NCBI GenBank assembly: GCA_037176885.1
Contig: JAWWNJ010000007.1
Coordinates: 2,294,001 to 2,358,000, forward strand
DNA: 64,000 bases
DNA from: Favolaschia claudopus
Taxonomy: Eukaryota; Basidiomycota; Agaricomycetes; Agaricales; Mycenaceae
Direction: 5' to 3'
The notes under the pieces are model-generated. The model worked only from the letters and a program-made list of their open reading frames with translations. It ran no database searches and had not been told where the DNA came from. A program made the translations under genes and the position numbers. Below are positions 53,227 to 64,000 of this stretch, in pieces; position 1 is the stretch's first letter; every line of letters begins with the position of its first letter.

Positions 53227-54405
53227 AGATCTTTTTCGGCAAGTTTATAACTCTACACCTCATGTTTAATTTTTTCCCAGAGGTGCGAACATGAACACCA
53301 TTGATCGCCCAAAGTTCATGATGAATAAAATAGAGTACGTATGCACTGCAATAATCATTGTCTCGCGCACTGATATTCTTCCAGCCATCGACGGTCTTAC
53401 CACACTTCCCCATCTACAAATTTCAATGTCTCCACGACGAAAAGTTTTTCTATGACTATATTGCGAGCCTTGCATCGCGGTCGCGCTCCCCGATAATACA
53501 TTGAGCCTGGATCTCCATTCTCCTCACGCTTTGTTGCTCACTTCCGTTGCTTTACTCCCTGTTCAGCCGCCCTTCCGTTCAGCGAGTACGAACGTGCCGC
53601 TCTGAGCCTTTAAGCTACAATCCTAGTGTTATGTTAAAAAATGGGCGATCTCTGGACTTACTCAAAGTTGCTTCCATCGGGCTTCCTACATTATCAGAAT
53701 TTGCAGGACGGTTCGGGGTTTTTCTTCCTCTTTTTTCGCTTTGAGCTTCTGGGTGTTTCGGGATTTATTTTGTACACAACTCGCTGGTACTAAAGACTCT
53801 GAGATTCCGTGCAAAGAGTAGTCAGAGTCCCAAAGCTTTCAGCGAAATTTTTTGATTTCTTGTTGCCGAAATGATTCAGCGACGCTGATCCCCGAGTCCG
53901 GTATGCGCTGTCACCACCCTTTCCTTCTTTCCTTTACATGCCGAGAAACGAAATAACCTTAATTTTCCGTCATCCAGACGCTGATAATGGTGGGGCTGAA
54001 TTATTTCACAATGTCTTTCGTGCGAGTGACTATGAATTCACGAATTCGAACCGACAGATGTTTCGGAGACTACCTTCACTCACAGTAAAGACGAGAATTT
54101 TGCAGTACTGTTTCGGAATGTAGAGGCAAGTGTATATACACTTTATTTACAGAGACGGGGGCCCTGAATATTCGTTCGCATTTGACAGGCACAGTACACG
54201 AAGAAAACCGGTACGGGTTTCCATACAAAATCTCATTTTCTGGCGAGTACCGAAGACAATCTTGACGCTGTCTTATACCAGGGGCATTGGCATTCTTGTA
54301 TGATCAAAATTTTATCGAAGAGGCGAACACACCGCGAGGTGTAGGTCGAGTTCTATTGTTTTCTCTGAAACCACGCGGCTCATCCCTAACAAAACCAAGC
54401 TGGGA
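53227..54405. other. Intergenic with 3' module of family copy 3
   Basis: 53.36-53.50 kb matches the downstream block of copies 1 and 2 (CCATCGACGGTCTTACCACAC, TTGCGAGCCTTGCATCG). The remainder has no recognised gene. A 61-codon frame at 53938-54123 (HPDADNGGAELFHNVFRASD) could be an upstream exon of the SET gene, but this is unproven. Confidence 0.5.
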
Positions 54406-57400
54406 ATGAAAACCGGCGATAGAATTGAATGCTTAGAAATACTCCGCCTCGCCATTGTTAATCCAAATTCTGGTGCGGACTACTGGATTCTACAGTCACA
54501 GGAAGTTGATGGAAAGCAAGGGACTGGATATTTCACCGTTAACTCATCGGATCTTTCCCTCGAATTCTCTGCACTTTTCGGTGCCTATGCGGTACGTAGT
54601 CAATTTCCGCAAAGCTCGTTGAATATTGATACAAGGTAACATCTCCATTTAAGAAAGCCGTCGAAATGGATCCAGGTCAAGCCCACCGTGACCGTGAATG
54701 CGGTGAAAACAGCTAATTTTCATTGACAGACAATCTTCGCTTCACCCTGGATGCTATCGAGCTTTCTTCAAACGAAAGAATAGTCGAAACGCTTCGTCTC
54801 GTAAGAGCCATTTTTTCACGCTTTCACTGGCAGAGTCTGATTAAAGACGTGTGAATAGATCGGACCAAGCGAAGAAGGCTTTCTCATATCCGCGATGCCT
54901 AAACCATCTCCGCAAATTGAGCACAGACAACCCACCCTCATGATTATAGACGCGCCTGCCCTGAATACCCGGGGCGGCGGCTCCAATATCCAATCTCTTT
55001 TTCCAGCTGCCGAATTTACCACCAGCGGCAGCACTGCAGAGGAAATGATCTCTCAATTTAGATTGGACATGCTCAGAGCCGATGCGAATTGGTTGAGCGC
55101 ACTCATATGTTCTTGGCCGTCGCCCTGCCCCAGACAAGACGATGCTGAGATTCTGCTCAACTTTTCGCGTCATTTTGGAACATGGAGGGATCGTAATGCG
55201 GCCCTTTGGCGGCAAGAGTCGGCGGGTATGTGTTTGGTCGATTATCATTCAATAATTCTCGAAGCTGAACGTCTTGACAGAAACTTTCCTGGCGCGCCAA
55301 CTCAACACCATACTTTCTTTAGAAAAATCTTACCAGGATTGGCGCACGGCATCATTGGCCTCCTGGAAACTTCATCAAGAACTATCGACTTCTACCCCAC
55401 AACGAACCTCTAGGACCCGCAATACTACCCTCGAAACAGTAATTCGATCCAACGCCCAGCAGCGAATGCTTCGCGAAGCAAAGATAATCACGATGCTAGG
55501 GTTGTTATACGAGGCGTGGAAGATTCATCTCTTTTCTGGAGTGGCTTTGTTGTCGAATGGACCTGGCTTGGATTCTGATTTGTTGATTATGGAGCGGTGT
55601 CGTGCCGCGTTTGCTGAGCAGGATGGTAGTGCGACGGTTGAAGAATTACTGGCTCCCCGTCAAAACCTTCTGGAAAATGGCAAGGTTTCTTAGTGAACTG
55701 CTCTTCTGCACACTGAAGAAGATTTTCAGGTGGAACCTCTGCTGTTGACTTGACAAGTTTATTGGGACAAGTTGCGGAGGACACCATTTCTGAAACAGAC
55801 ATCATCACATTGGTGGGAGAACAATCGCCGCTGAAAAGGCGGGAATCAGCAAGGTTGAAGAGGAAACTCAACCAACTAGACGAGCCTGTTCAGTCACTGG
55901 CGGATAGCATATCGCAAGGCGACAACCTCGAGGAAATAGTCGAAGAACCGCCACAGCTACGACTGTCGGCCAGGCTGAAGCAGAAGCGAGCTAAAAGCGA
56001 TGGAGTCGAAGCAGTAGCTGAGCTTCTGGTGCAAGACGAAGAAACCGAACACGAGGATGAAGCCGAAGACGTTCCGCCACCAGCACTTATGGCTTTGCGG
56101 CCTCCTCCACTACAAACGCGAACCTGGAGCCTCCCTCCGCGGGTTCGTCGAACTCGGTATGTGTTTTGAACGTCGACATAAATATATGCATCTTCATTTA
56201 CGCTACAAATTCTAGTCGCGACATAATTCAACACGAGTGGAACAAAGTCGCTCGCGAAGCAGGCGCAGCGAAAATTGAGTTCGTGAATGACATTGACGAC
56301 GAAGAGCTCCCGCCGGGTATTGGGATTCTCTTCCCTTATATTGAGCGGAGTTTTCTCTTGTGAGGGTGTTTTTTTCCGTCTTTTTTCGGGGCGTGCTCAT
56401 GTGTGCGATGCAAATTTTTACAGCGACATCGGGATACCCGAGCCGAGCCCTTTGACGGGGTGTTCATGTCACGGGAAGAAGGGATGCGACAAGAAACGGA
56501 GATGTTCCTGTCAGAAGAAGCTGGGATGTGGGCCAGCGTATACGCGTGATGTTCGAATTCTTTCTTTTCTATGATGGCGCGGTTTTATTCTCATCTGTGA
56601 TCGAACTAGGGTCTTTTCATTTTCAACACTGACTCGGAAGTCATCGAATGTAACGCTGTCAGTGGTTCTCGCTGCTGAACATACACCCAGTTCATTATCC
56701 ATGACCACACTTCAGGCTTGCGAATGCTCTTCAAAGTGTATCAACCGTGTGGCTCAGCTACCACGACAACTTCCTGTCCAAATATTCAAAACTGACAAAC
56801 GGGGGTGGGGCGTCAAGATTCCCGTCAGAATAGAGAAGGGGCGGGTGCTTGGACTGTATACTGGGTGTGTATGATTTTCTTTGAGTCTCATTTACATTAA
56901 TCCTCATCCATCGTAATGCAGGCTGTTGATGTGAGCACTTCAATGCTGTTTAAGTTTTGGTTGTGGAGGAAAATTACGATTGATTGTTCTGCTGACACAG
57001 ACGACGCGAAGAGGCGGACAAGTTGTCGGGGACCAGAGCTTCGTATTGCTTTGATTTGGATGTGAATGAGGAACCGGATAAGGAGCCACCGGAAAATGCG
57101 TATAGTGTGGACGCGTATGCGTGTGGTATGCATGTTGTTTTTTCATCCGCCGCAGAAAATGATTACAGTTAAAATTACAGGCAACTGGACGCGATTTCTC
57201 AAGCAAGTATTGATTGCAGTTCTCATCTGAATCTTCTTACTGACACTCTACCAGTCATTCATGCGACCCAAACCTCAAGATAATCTCCGTTGTATATGAC
57301 TCGACGCCTGAGGTAAATCATCCTTAATCTCTTTCATTCGCTATCTACTATGCACTCATTCTAGGACAACATGCCCTATCCAGCACTCGTCGCAACAAAG

Positions 57401-57574
57401 AACATTCCCGCATTCACTGAACTCACCTTTGACTATAACCCCGCGCATCAAACGGAATACGAGTTGAAGAAATACCGGGAGAAGGCTCATGCGAAGAGGA
57501 GTAAAAGTAAGAAAATGTCGCGCTGTTTGTGTGGAGCGAGTCAGTGTCGGGGGTGGTTGTCTGTTGTTGCATAG
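54406..57574 (+). CDS. Pre-SET/SET/post-SET histone H3K9-type methyltransferase (Clr4/DIM-5/SUV39-like)
   Basis: This is a nuclear chromatin enzyme that probably methylates H3 lysine 9. The N-terminal half (about 400 residues, from MKTGDRIECLEILRLAIVNP) is of unknown fold, with two SARLK(R/Q)K-type basic motifs and acidic linkers. No chromodomain is recognised. The pre-SET zinc cluster is GCSCHGKKGCDKKRRCSCQK..GCGPAY, completed across introns by VIECNAACECSSKCINRVAQ. The SET core has GWGVKIPVRIEKGRVLGLYT, RASYCFDLD, the NHSCDPNL pocket (assembled across an intron) and LTFDYNPAH. The post-SET CLCGASQCRGW ends the protein. Two introns need GC donors: one after LLENG near 55.68 kb, and one between NWTRFL and NHSC (donor GCAAGT near 57.20 kb). 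With these the frame is intact. The start codon is provisional. Confidence 0.9.
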
Positions 57575-57683
57575 ATGGTTTAGACGAGGGTTAATCAAGC
57601 AATTCAAATTATAATTAAACCCAGTGCGAGCCGTCCGGATAAAGTTATTAACGAAAATACAACAGAGGCAAAGGCGAAGGGGT

Positions 57684-58698
57684 TCAGTGTGATTTGCGCA
57701 GATAAAACGAAGCAGCAGCAACACCCAACGAAAATCCAATCATGATCTTCAATCCGCCTTGCACCAAAGCTCCGTTGAAGTAAGCCCGCTGGTTCTTGAC
57801 CTTTTCGTTATCGGGTTTGTACGCGATGGCTTCCTTATTGACCGCAAATCCGTCCTCTGCATACGGCGCGCATGTCAAACCGGTAAGCCCGTCGAGGCTC
57901 TCGAGGTTCTTGGTCGCCCAATAGCGCTTCATGCCTTCTACGAGGGTGGAGAACCCAGTGTGAGCTTCGGCGTTGACGTCCAGTGCCTCTTTCTTGGCAG
58001 CCCAGGTGAGGAGCCGGTTGCGGTGGGCTTTGAAGTCGAAAAATGGGACGGCGTAGCCGCAGGACTGATGGTTGTCGGGTGGTAATAAATATTCAACTGA
58101 GAAAGTTGTAGGAGAGGAGGGTTTGGAGAGGCTTACCGTGCCGACTTTGTGCACGTCGACGAGGATGATGGAGCGCGTGCCTGGTTTGCGCGATTCGGGG
58201 GGGACGAGGGCGTTGAACTCGGGGGTTGAAAATTCATAAACAGTGCCTATGGATAATTGTTATTGTTGTAGATCAGATTATAATTACTGCATACCTCGCC
58301 CGTAGAGCCTAAGAATACGGGGTGGTCCTTCAAAGGCATTGAACATGACCGTGATGCGTCCGTTCTCGCGCAAATGCGATACTGTCTCGACGCCTGGATG
58401 AAGCCGTGTTTATGGTTGAACCAAGGGATAGTGAGGGGTGCACAAACCACTACCGGTCAAGTCTTCGTACCATACTTGACGAGGATTTACTATGTGGAAC
58501 ATTCCTTGATTCAATTGATTTCATTTAGAGACTTCAGTCTGATTTAGTTTGCGGGGGAAGTTACGTACCTTCGCCACCTTTAGGCGAGACGTTGACATGT
58601 CCGTCGCCCGAGAGGGGCGCTGTAGCCACCCAAAATACGTGCTGTCGCTCAATCCATTTGCCTAAGCTTGGGGAGATCTCGTCGAAGTACTGGACCAT
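57684..58698 (-). CDS. Pyridoxamine-phosphate-oxidase-like flavoprotein with C-terminal hydrophobic tail
   Basis: This has a split-barrel FMN-binding fold typical of PNPOx-like proteins. The start MVQYFDEISPSLGKWIERQH is followed by FWVATAPLSGDGHVNVSPKG, then FHIVNPRQVWYEDLTGSG and ETVSHLRENGRITVMFNAFE. Next come GPPRILRLYGRGTVYEF, SIILVDVHKVGTSCGYAVP and FFDFKAHRNRLLTWAAKKEA. The last exon ends in a hydrophobic segment (GGLKIMIGFSLGVAAASFYL) plus basic residues, so the protein may be tail-anchored. The reaction is unknown: family members include oxidases, reductases and haem-binding proteins. Four to five short introns are needed. It is convergent with the SET gene, with about 110 bp between stops. 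Confidence 0.85.
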
Positions 58699-59448
58699 TG
58701 TGGTGGAGAAGGAGGAAGCTCGTAGCCCGACAATTCCGACTCAATTCCGAAACATTGTGTCGAGTCATCGGCGTTATCGGAGTCATCTCATTGGGGTCGA
58801 TTTATGCCGTCGGGATTCTGTTGAGTTATTGAAGGTTGTAGACGACCAATTTTCCGACATTCAGGCCAGGTATGCATTTATTATGGCAGGTTGAACATGG
58901 ACTCTACGAATTCAGCCTAAGAACGGATTGGTTCAGATGTTTCCCACGGTCGAATCGTCCCTGTAATTCGAAAACTGTAAGGCTTGCAGGAGGTGTGCAG
59001 ACATAACTTGCAAGGGTCTTCAGAGCCTCGGTAGTGTACAATTCTCTTGCAGAGCCCGGAAGGATTGAGTTCAGCACAAATTGAACACTAAAAGACCTAG
59101 GTGGTCACAACCAAAATTACGAGTTAGGTTTTAGCCAATGTAGCTGTTTCATTGATTTGGAAGATCTGCGGCGGGTACCGATTCCCGAATTCATATTACG
59201 CTTTCCCCGGCGTTCGTATTCAGGAACTATATATATTTGCGAGATTTTCTGTTTCAACTTCAGCTCGGGCCGCGCTCTGGCGAGCAATCAGAGATCGTGG
59301 GAATGATGCGACTTATCAGGTGACAACGCGACCACCTGTCTCAAGCCACGCGCTCGAAAATATTCGAAAACATTCAAAAGGGATCGAAGATGCTCAAGAC
59401 TTTCTCTAGGCCCCGGCTTACTCGCTGGTTTACTCGCTACAGCTACTC
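58699..59448. other. Divergent promoter region, no gene recognised
   Basis: This lies between the PNPOx-like gene (-) and the beta-mannosidase gene (+). No frame is supported. Confidence 0.5.
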
Positions 59449-62400
59449 ATGAGGTGGTTCAAGGCCGTCTCAGCTCTCGCCGTCGCTGCGTCGGCCGACG
59501 CGCAGCTCGTCACCAAACTCTCTGGCTCTGGCTGGACTTTACGCAACGAGAACGGTAGCATCTCTGTCCCCGCGTCTGTCCCGTCCCAGCAATACCTCGA
59601 CCTTTACAAGGCCCATGTCATCGGCGACCCGCTCTATGGTCTCAACAATACAGACCAGGCGTGGGTCCCCATTCAGAATTGGACCTACACCTCCCATTCT
59701 CTGACCGGTCTCCAGGTCACGAACCTACTTTCTTCGACCTACCTTGTCTTCCAAGGTCTCGACACGTTCGCACACATCACCCTCTGCAACGAGACCGTCG
59801 GAAACACCAACAATATGTTCCGTCAATACATCTTCGATGTCTCTTCGATACTGCGTTCTTGCGGACATACAACGCCGCAACTCTCTATCAACTTTGGCTC
59901 GGCTGTCAACATCACCCACAGGCTGAGCGGTGAACCCGACGCAGACCCAGACGCTAATTTCGCTGATAGCTGTAACCCAAACAGTAGCGAGTTCAGCTGC
60001 AAACCTTATGCCCGCAAACAGCAGAACGACTTCGGTTGGGATTGGTCTCCTGCTCTTGTCCCCGCCGGCCCTTGGAGAGACATCTACGCCGTACAGATGA
60101 TTCCCGGCCAAGTACACGTCGATAACGCCCTCGTCGATATCTACCGCAAGGGTCAGCAGAACAACCTGTCTCCAGACCAGAACCAACCTTGGGTCTTCAA
60201 TGCGTCCCTCGACTTTGTCGGGAGCTTGCCTCGCGTTTCCGTTGGGATGAGCCTCTCGCTCACGGACTCCAATGGCAGGCACGTATTGACCCAATCCCTC
60301 GGCGGCATCTCCAAAAACAATGGGACGATCACGGGCAGCACGTCCATCTCATCTTCCTCTGTCAAGCTCTGGTGGCCGAATGGCATGGGCGCTCAAACCC
60401 TCTATACCGCCAAAATCACTCTCACAGGGTTGCTCGGCATCCCCATCACATCTATCACTCGTACCGTCGGCTTCCGCACCATCGTGCTCAATATGTCTCC
60501 CGTCTCCTCGTCCGAGCTCGCTCAGGGCGTCGCCCCGGGCGCGCACTGGCAGTTTGAAGTCAACGGCCAACCCTTTTACGCCAAGGGCGCTAACTTCATC
60601 CCGCCCGATGCATTCTGGCCACGCGTCAACTCGACACAAGTCGGGCAGCTTTTCGACCTCGCACAGGCCAGCCACATGAATATGTTCCGCGTTTGGTCGT
60701 CCGGGGCGTACCTTCCTGACTGGATGTACGACATGGCGGACGAGAAGGGTATCCTACTGTGGTCGGAGTTTCAGTTTAGGTGGGTTTACCGGACCACATC
60801 GAGTTGTTTGCTGAACTTCACTGAACTACCTTTTGTTTTATTTTAGCGACGCTGAGTACCCGAATGCGACGTCGTATCTGAACAACTACGAGGCGGAGGC
60901 GTACTACAATACGCGTCGAATCAATCATCACCCATCGTTGGCTTTGTGGGCGGGTGGGAATGAGCTAGAGGCGATCATATTGTTTTACTTCTTCTCGGCG
61001 GACGCGCCTGGAACGCTGCAGAAGAAGTACGAGCAGATCTTTTTGGAGGTGTTGCCCAAATGCGTGTACGCCAACACGAAGAGCATCAGCTATATCCCGA
61101 GCTCGACGTATCATGGGTGCGTGGGCTTTGTCTTGACCGAAAGATCTGAGCTGACGAGGACTGGTGTTTACTATAGGTGGCTGAAGCTCGACTTTGATTC
61201 GATTATGCCGCAGGTGTGCTTGATCTCTTGTTCTTTGACCAAGGGAGACTCAACGAGCACAGGTCCCTCGCTACCTCAATACGACTGGTCCAGATGCCAT
61301 TTACGCCAATACCGATGCGTATAACTACGATGCCAATTCGATGTTTGACATCACGAGTTATCCGATCGGTCAGTATCGTCGACTTTCCTTCACTGTTCCG
61401 AGTCGAACGCTTGCGACTAACACGCACCTCGGACAGGTCGCTTCGCGGCTGAATTCGGCTTCATTAGCATGCCCTCGAGCCTCACCTGGTCTACCGCTGC
61501 GCCCCCGGACCAGATGTATTATCCGAGTCAGACGGTGCGGCCGAGTTCCATTCTGATCAGTCTCTCCTGGTGTCCTTATATCAACAACATAGGTTATCAA
61601 TCACAACCGACACACTCCCTTTGGCGCGTCAGGCGACCAGGACCAGCTGAGTCTCGCTGGGATCCAGGACATGACGGCTGCGGTGCAGAAACACTTGCCG
61701 GTGCCTGCGAAGAAAGACGCGGGGGCGAACTTTACGTGCGTTTTCTTCGCTCTTCTTTCTCCGTGTTTGCTACTGCTTCTTCTTCCTTCCGTCCCTCACT
61801 CTTCTCTCAAACTCTTCTTCTAACGATCTTTGAATGCTTATATTCTTGTGCAGTGCATGGTGCTGGACAACTCAAGTCGTCCACGCTGACGATATGGTGC
61901 ACCAAATTGCGTTCTACCGCCGTGGGTCCGGAATGAAGGAGAAGCAGATGGGATCGCTGTATTGGATGTTCAATGATCTTTGGTAAGTTCGATTGTTTTG
62001 AGTGACTATCTCACCGCTCATCTATTTTGCACACAGGGCTGCACCGACTTGGTCCGCCGTCGAGTCGACCAACCGCCAGAAGGTCCTCTACTACGCCGCC
62101 AGAGACATATTCTCCCCCGTAATCGTCAACGCGTACTACAATACCTCAGGCGGCACATCCGATCTCCAAGTCTGGGTCACTTCTGACCTCTTCACCTCCA
62201 TTTCCGCCACCGTCTCCTACTCGTGGGTGAACTATGCTGGGGAGGCAATCACTGTCGGCACGCAGTCCTCGGGAAGCTCGAGCGTCGACGTCGGCGCCAT
62301 ACACTCCACGCACGTCACAGACTTGCATGTTCCCGACCTCAACAGCGCGCTATCGGGAAGCAGCGTCGATGCGAAGGACGCGTTGTTACAGTTGTCCGTT

Positions 62401-62748
62401 TCAGCCAAATCGGGCGGCACGACCTACACCCACAGCGCGGTGTTCCACCCGGCGACGCTTGCTGAGGCGAAGCTGCGCGATCCTGGGCTAGCGTTGACGA
62501 AGCCGAAGGCGCCGACGGGCAACAGCAGCAAGTACACGTTCACCGTCAGCGCGCCTGATGCTGTTGCCGCGTGGGTGTGGCTGGATGTCGCTACGACCGC
62601 GGTGACTGGGTATTGGAGCGATAATGGGTTCTGGCTGAAGAAGGGCGAGAGCCGTAGTGTGGTGTTTACGGTGTGGGAGGATTGGAGTAAAGGCAAGTGG
62701 GTGGCGGGTGTGACTGCCATAAGTATTTGGGACAATACGGTTCCGTGA
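59449..62748 (+). CDS. Secreted GH2 beta-mannosidase
   Basis: This exo-enzyme releases beta-linked mannose from mannan oligosaccharides. The start MRWFKAVSALAVAASADAQL is a signal peptide. The first exon (about 440 residues) carries the GH2 sugar-binding and Ig-like domains (FGWDWSPALVPAGPWRDIYA, KLWWPNGMGAQTLYTAKI). It leads into the barrel with YAKGANFIPPDAFWPRVNST and MNMFRVWSSGAYLPDWMYDM. The acid/base Glu is in LALWAGGNELEAI near residue 480, and the nucleophile Glu in RFAAEFGFISMPS. Then come VINHNRHTPFGASG, FTAWCWTTQVVHADDMVHQI, MGSLYWMFNDLWAAPTWSAV, and C-terminal beta domains. Six short introns splice cleanly and many NxS/T sites fit secretion. Length (about 920 residues) is normal. 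Regulation cannot be read from the sequence. Confidence 0.93.
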
Positions 62749-63174
62749 ACGGACGCTGCAACATAATAAGTAGCTGATAATGTCCTGTGTCATCTGTGAT
62801 ATTCTACGAAAACACCAGAGGTCCATGATGAAGAGGTTTACGACTTGGTTTCGCCACCACGCATCACGATCACATGACTTTGATTTGCCACTTTTCGCGT
62901 TCGACGCGCCCCGAATCTGCACGAATCGCTGCCCCTGGTCGGTCGGTGCATCAACTGGCCATATCTGCATCAGATTTTTCGACATCAACGAGTAGGGCGA
63001 TCGGGTGTGGAAGCAACAAATTCAATTAGTTGTTGTCTACAATACTTCCTTCCTTCCTTCAGTCATGTACATTTGTCGGAATGCGCTTTGGTCTCACCCG
63101 GATATACACATTGTTTTACAGATGTACAATGTCGTTCAAGTAGGTATACTGATACAGGTAGCAGTCTCGATTGT
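62749..63174. other. Intergenic, no gene recognised
   Basis: 3' flank of the beta-mannosidase and of the minus-strand gene that follows. No features seen. Confidence 0.5.
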
Positions 63175-63715
63175 CTAGTTAGAGCGTGAATGTTGTTTGT
63201 TCAGTGGTTCAATAATCTGTTCCATTTTCCTTTCCAAGTTTTCCTGCCTTTGCTCCAGGGCGCATTGCCTCTTTCCCATGCTACCTCGCCATTCGGCCGG
63301 GCTTTCCGATAAAGTATTCCGTATGTTTCCCAAGTTACCTCGTTCGTCTACGTCAACTGTCGTTTGCTCTCCTTCCTCGTCATGTTGTTTGTTCAGTAGT
63401 TCCATAATCTGTTCCATTTTCCTTTCCATGTTTTCCTGCCTTTGTTCCAGGGCGCATTGCCTCTTTTCCATGCTACCTCGCCAGTCGGCCAGGCTTTCCG
63501 ACAAAGTATTCCGTATGTTTCCCATGTTACCTCCGTCAACTGTCGTTTGCTCTCCTTCCTTGTCCCGTGCGTTGTATATATCGGCCATGTCAACGCCTGA
63601 TATAGGTTATCTAAATGTACAGCAATTTGAGCTGAAGATAATCCCGCACCTTGTTGGGCTACGTCGAAAGAAATCGCTAATCCCAAAGGCAAACGGTAAG
63701 GGCGTGATGTGGTGA
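63175..63715 (-). CDS. Coiled-coil protein with duplicated segment, possibly running off the window
   Basis: The minus strand encodes about 137 residues. MADIYNARDKEGEQTTVDGG is followed by two copies of a ~55-residue unit with GNIRNTLSES, WRGSM, KRQCALEQRQEN and ERKMEQI. The charged heptad-like pattern suggests a coiled coil. An upstream minus-strand segment (LPLGLAISFDVAQQGAGLSS) looks like a preceding exon, and coding-like sequence may extend past 64000, so the 5' part could be missing. No family recognised. Confidence 0.5.
63195..63560 (-). repeat. Tandem duplication of about 170 bp inside the coiled-coil gene
   Basis: Units at about 63195-63385 and 63386-63560 share CATTTTCCTTTCCAnGTTTTC, CAGGGCGCATTGCCTCTTT and CAACTGTCGTTTGCTCTCC. 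The length difference keeps the frame. Confidence 0.8.
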
Positions 63716-64000
63716 ATATTGGTTTGATAATACCTGCTGCCTTCCGCTCAGCGGTTGCAAAGTCGTTGCTGCCTAGGTGCCGTCTTCCCGAAGCGCCTTT
63801 TCCATTGGCGTCCGTTCAGTGCGAGATTCGTAGCGATTCCTATGTAAAGAAATGTTGCTTACAATACGGCAATGTGCCTCTAAGACGTTTATTGGCAGCC
63901 TTGTGAACGGAACGGCAAGCGTTGGGCACTTTCTTGTTGTAGACTCGTAAAAACAGGTCCATTGTAGGGAAGAAGTCCTTGCGGGTCATTTCGAACAGAA

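Overview
The window looks like a gene-dense piece of a mushroom-type basidiomycete (Agaricomycetes) nuclear genome. Nearly every gene is cut by many 45-60 bp introns with GT-AG ends. The products are typically fungal: DUR3 urea transporter, secreted M28 aminopeptidase, GH75 chitosanase, GH2 beta-mannosidase, P450s, a DUF6534-type membrane protein, calcineurin A and an H3K9-type SET methyltransferase. All gene models were spliced by eye against remembered family consensus, so internal exon ends are proposals. The reading gives no species name.

Layout. 2.4-7.2 kb: DUR3 (+) converging on an M28 aminopeptidase (-). 7.9-13.7 kb: a DUF6534-like membrane protein and a P450 (both -). 16.7-21.2 kb: an Atg27-like receptor, a gag-like remnant, a GH75 chitosanase and a tiny TOM6-like membrane protein (all +). 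21.5-24.2 kb: a Kelch/BTB protein (-). 25.1-27.7 kb: an isochorismatase-type hydrolase and two tandem SnoaL/NTF2-fold paralogues (+). 27.9-28.5 kb: the 3' part of a P450 (-). 29.2-30.7 kb: an F-box protein (-).

31.7-53.2 kb is the most unusual part. A gene family of unknown function occurs three times (31.7, 49.7 and 52.3 kb) together with its promoter and downstream sequence, and a promoter-only fragment lies at 40.4 kb. Between these copies sit calcineurin A (34.8 kb), an unknown conserved gene with a one-base frameshift (38.1 kb) and a CaMK-type kinase (40.9 kb). The promoter module of the second family copy is split by a stack of nested mobile elements. A hAT-like element with 8-bp target duplication and about 113-bp inverted ends contains, inside its left inverted end, a 4.03-kb retroelement with split direct repeats (A1...B1A2...B2, DIRS/Ngaro type). 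It also contains a 298-bp palindromic MITE-like element.

54.4-62.7 kb: a SET-domain histone methyltransferase with two apparent GC-AG introns (+), a pyridoxamine-phosphate-oxidase-like flavoprotein (-) and a secreted GH2 beta-mannosidase (+). The window ends in a minus-strand gene with an internal coiled-coil duplication that may run off the edge.

Functional themes are nitrogen scavenging (DUR3, secreted peptidase), polysaccharide breakdown (GH75, GH2), and calcium signalling (calcineurin A about 2.8 kb from a CaMK-type kinase). No biosynthetic cluster, CRISPR array, rRNA or tRNA gene was recognised.
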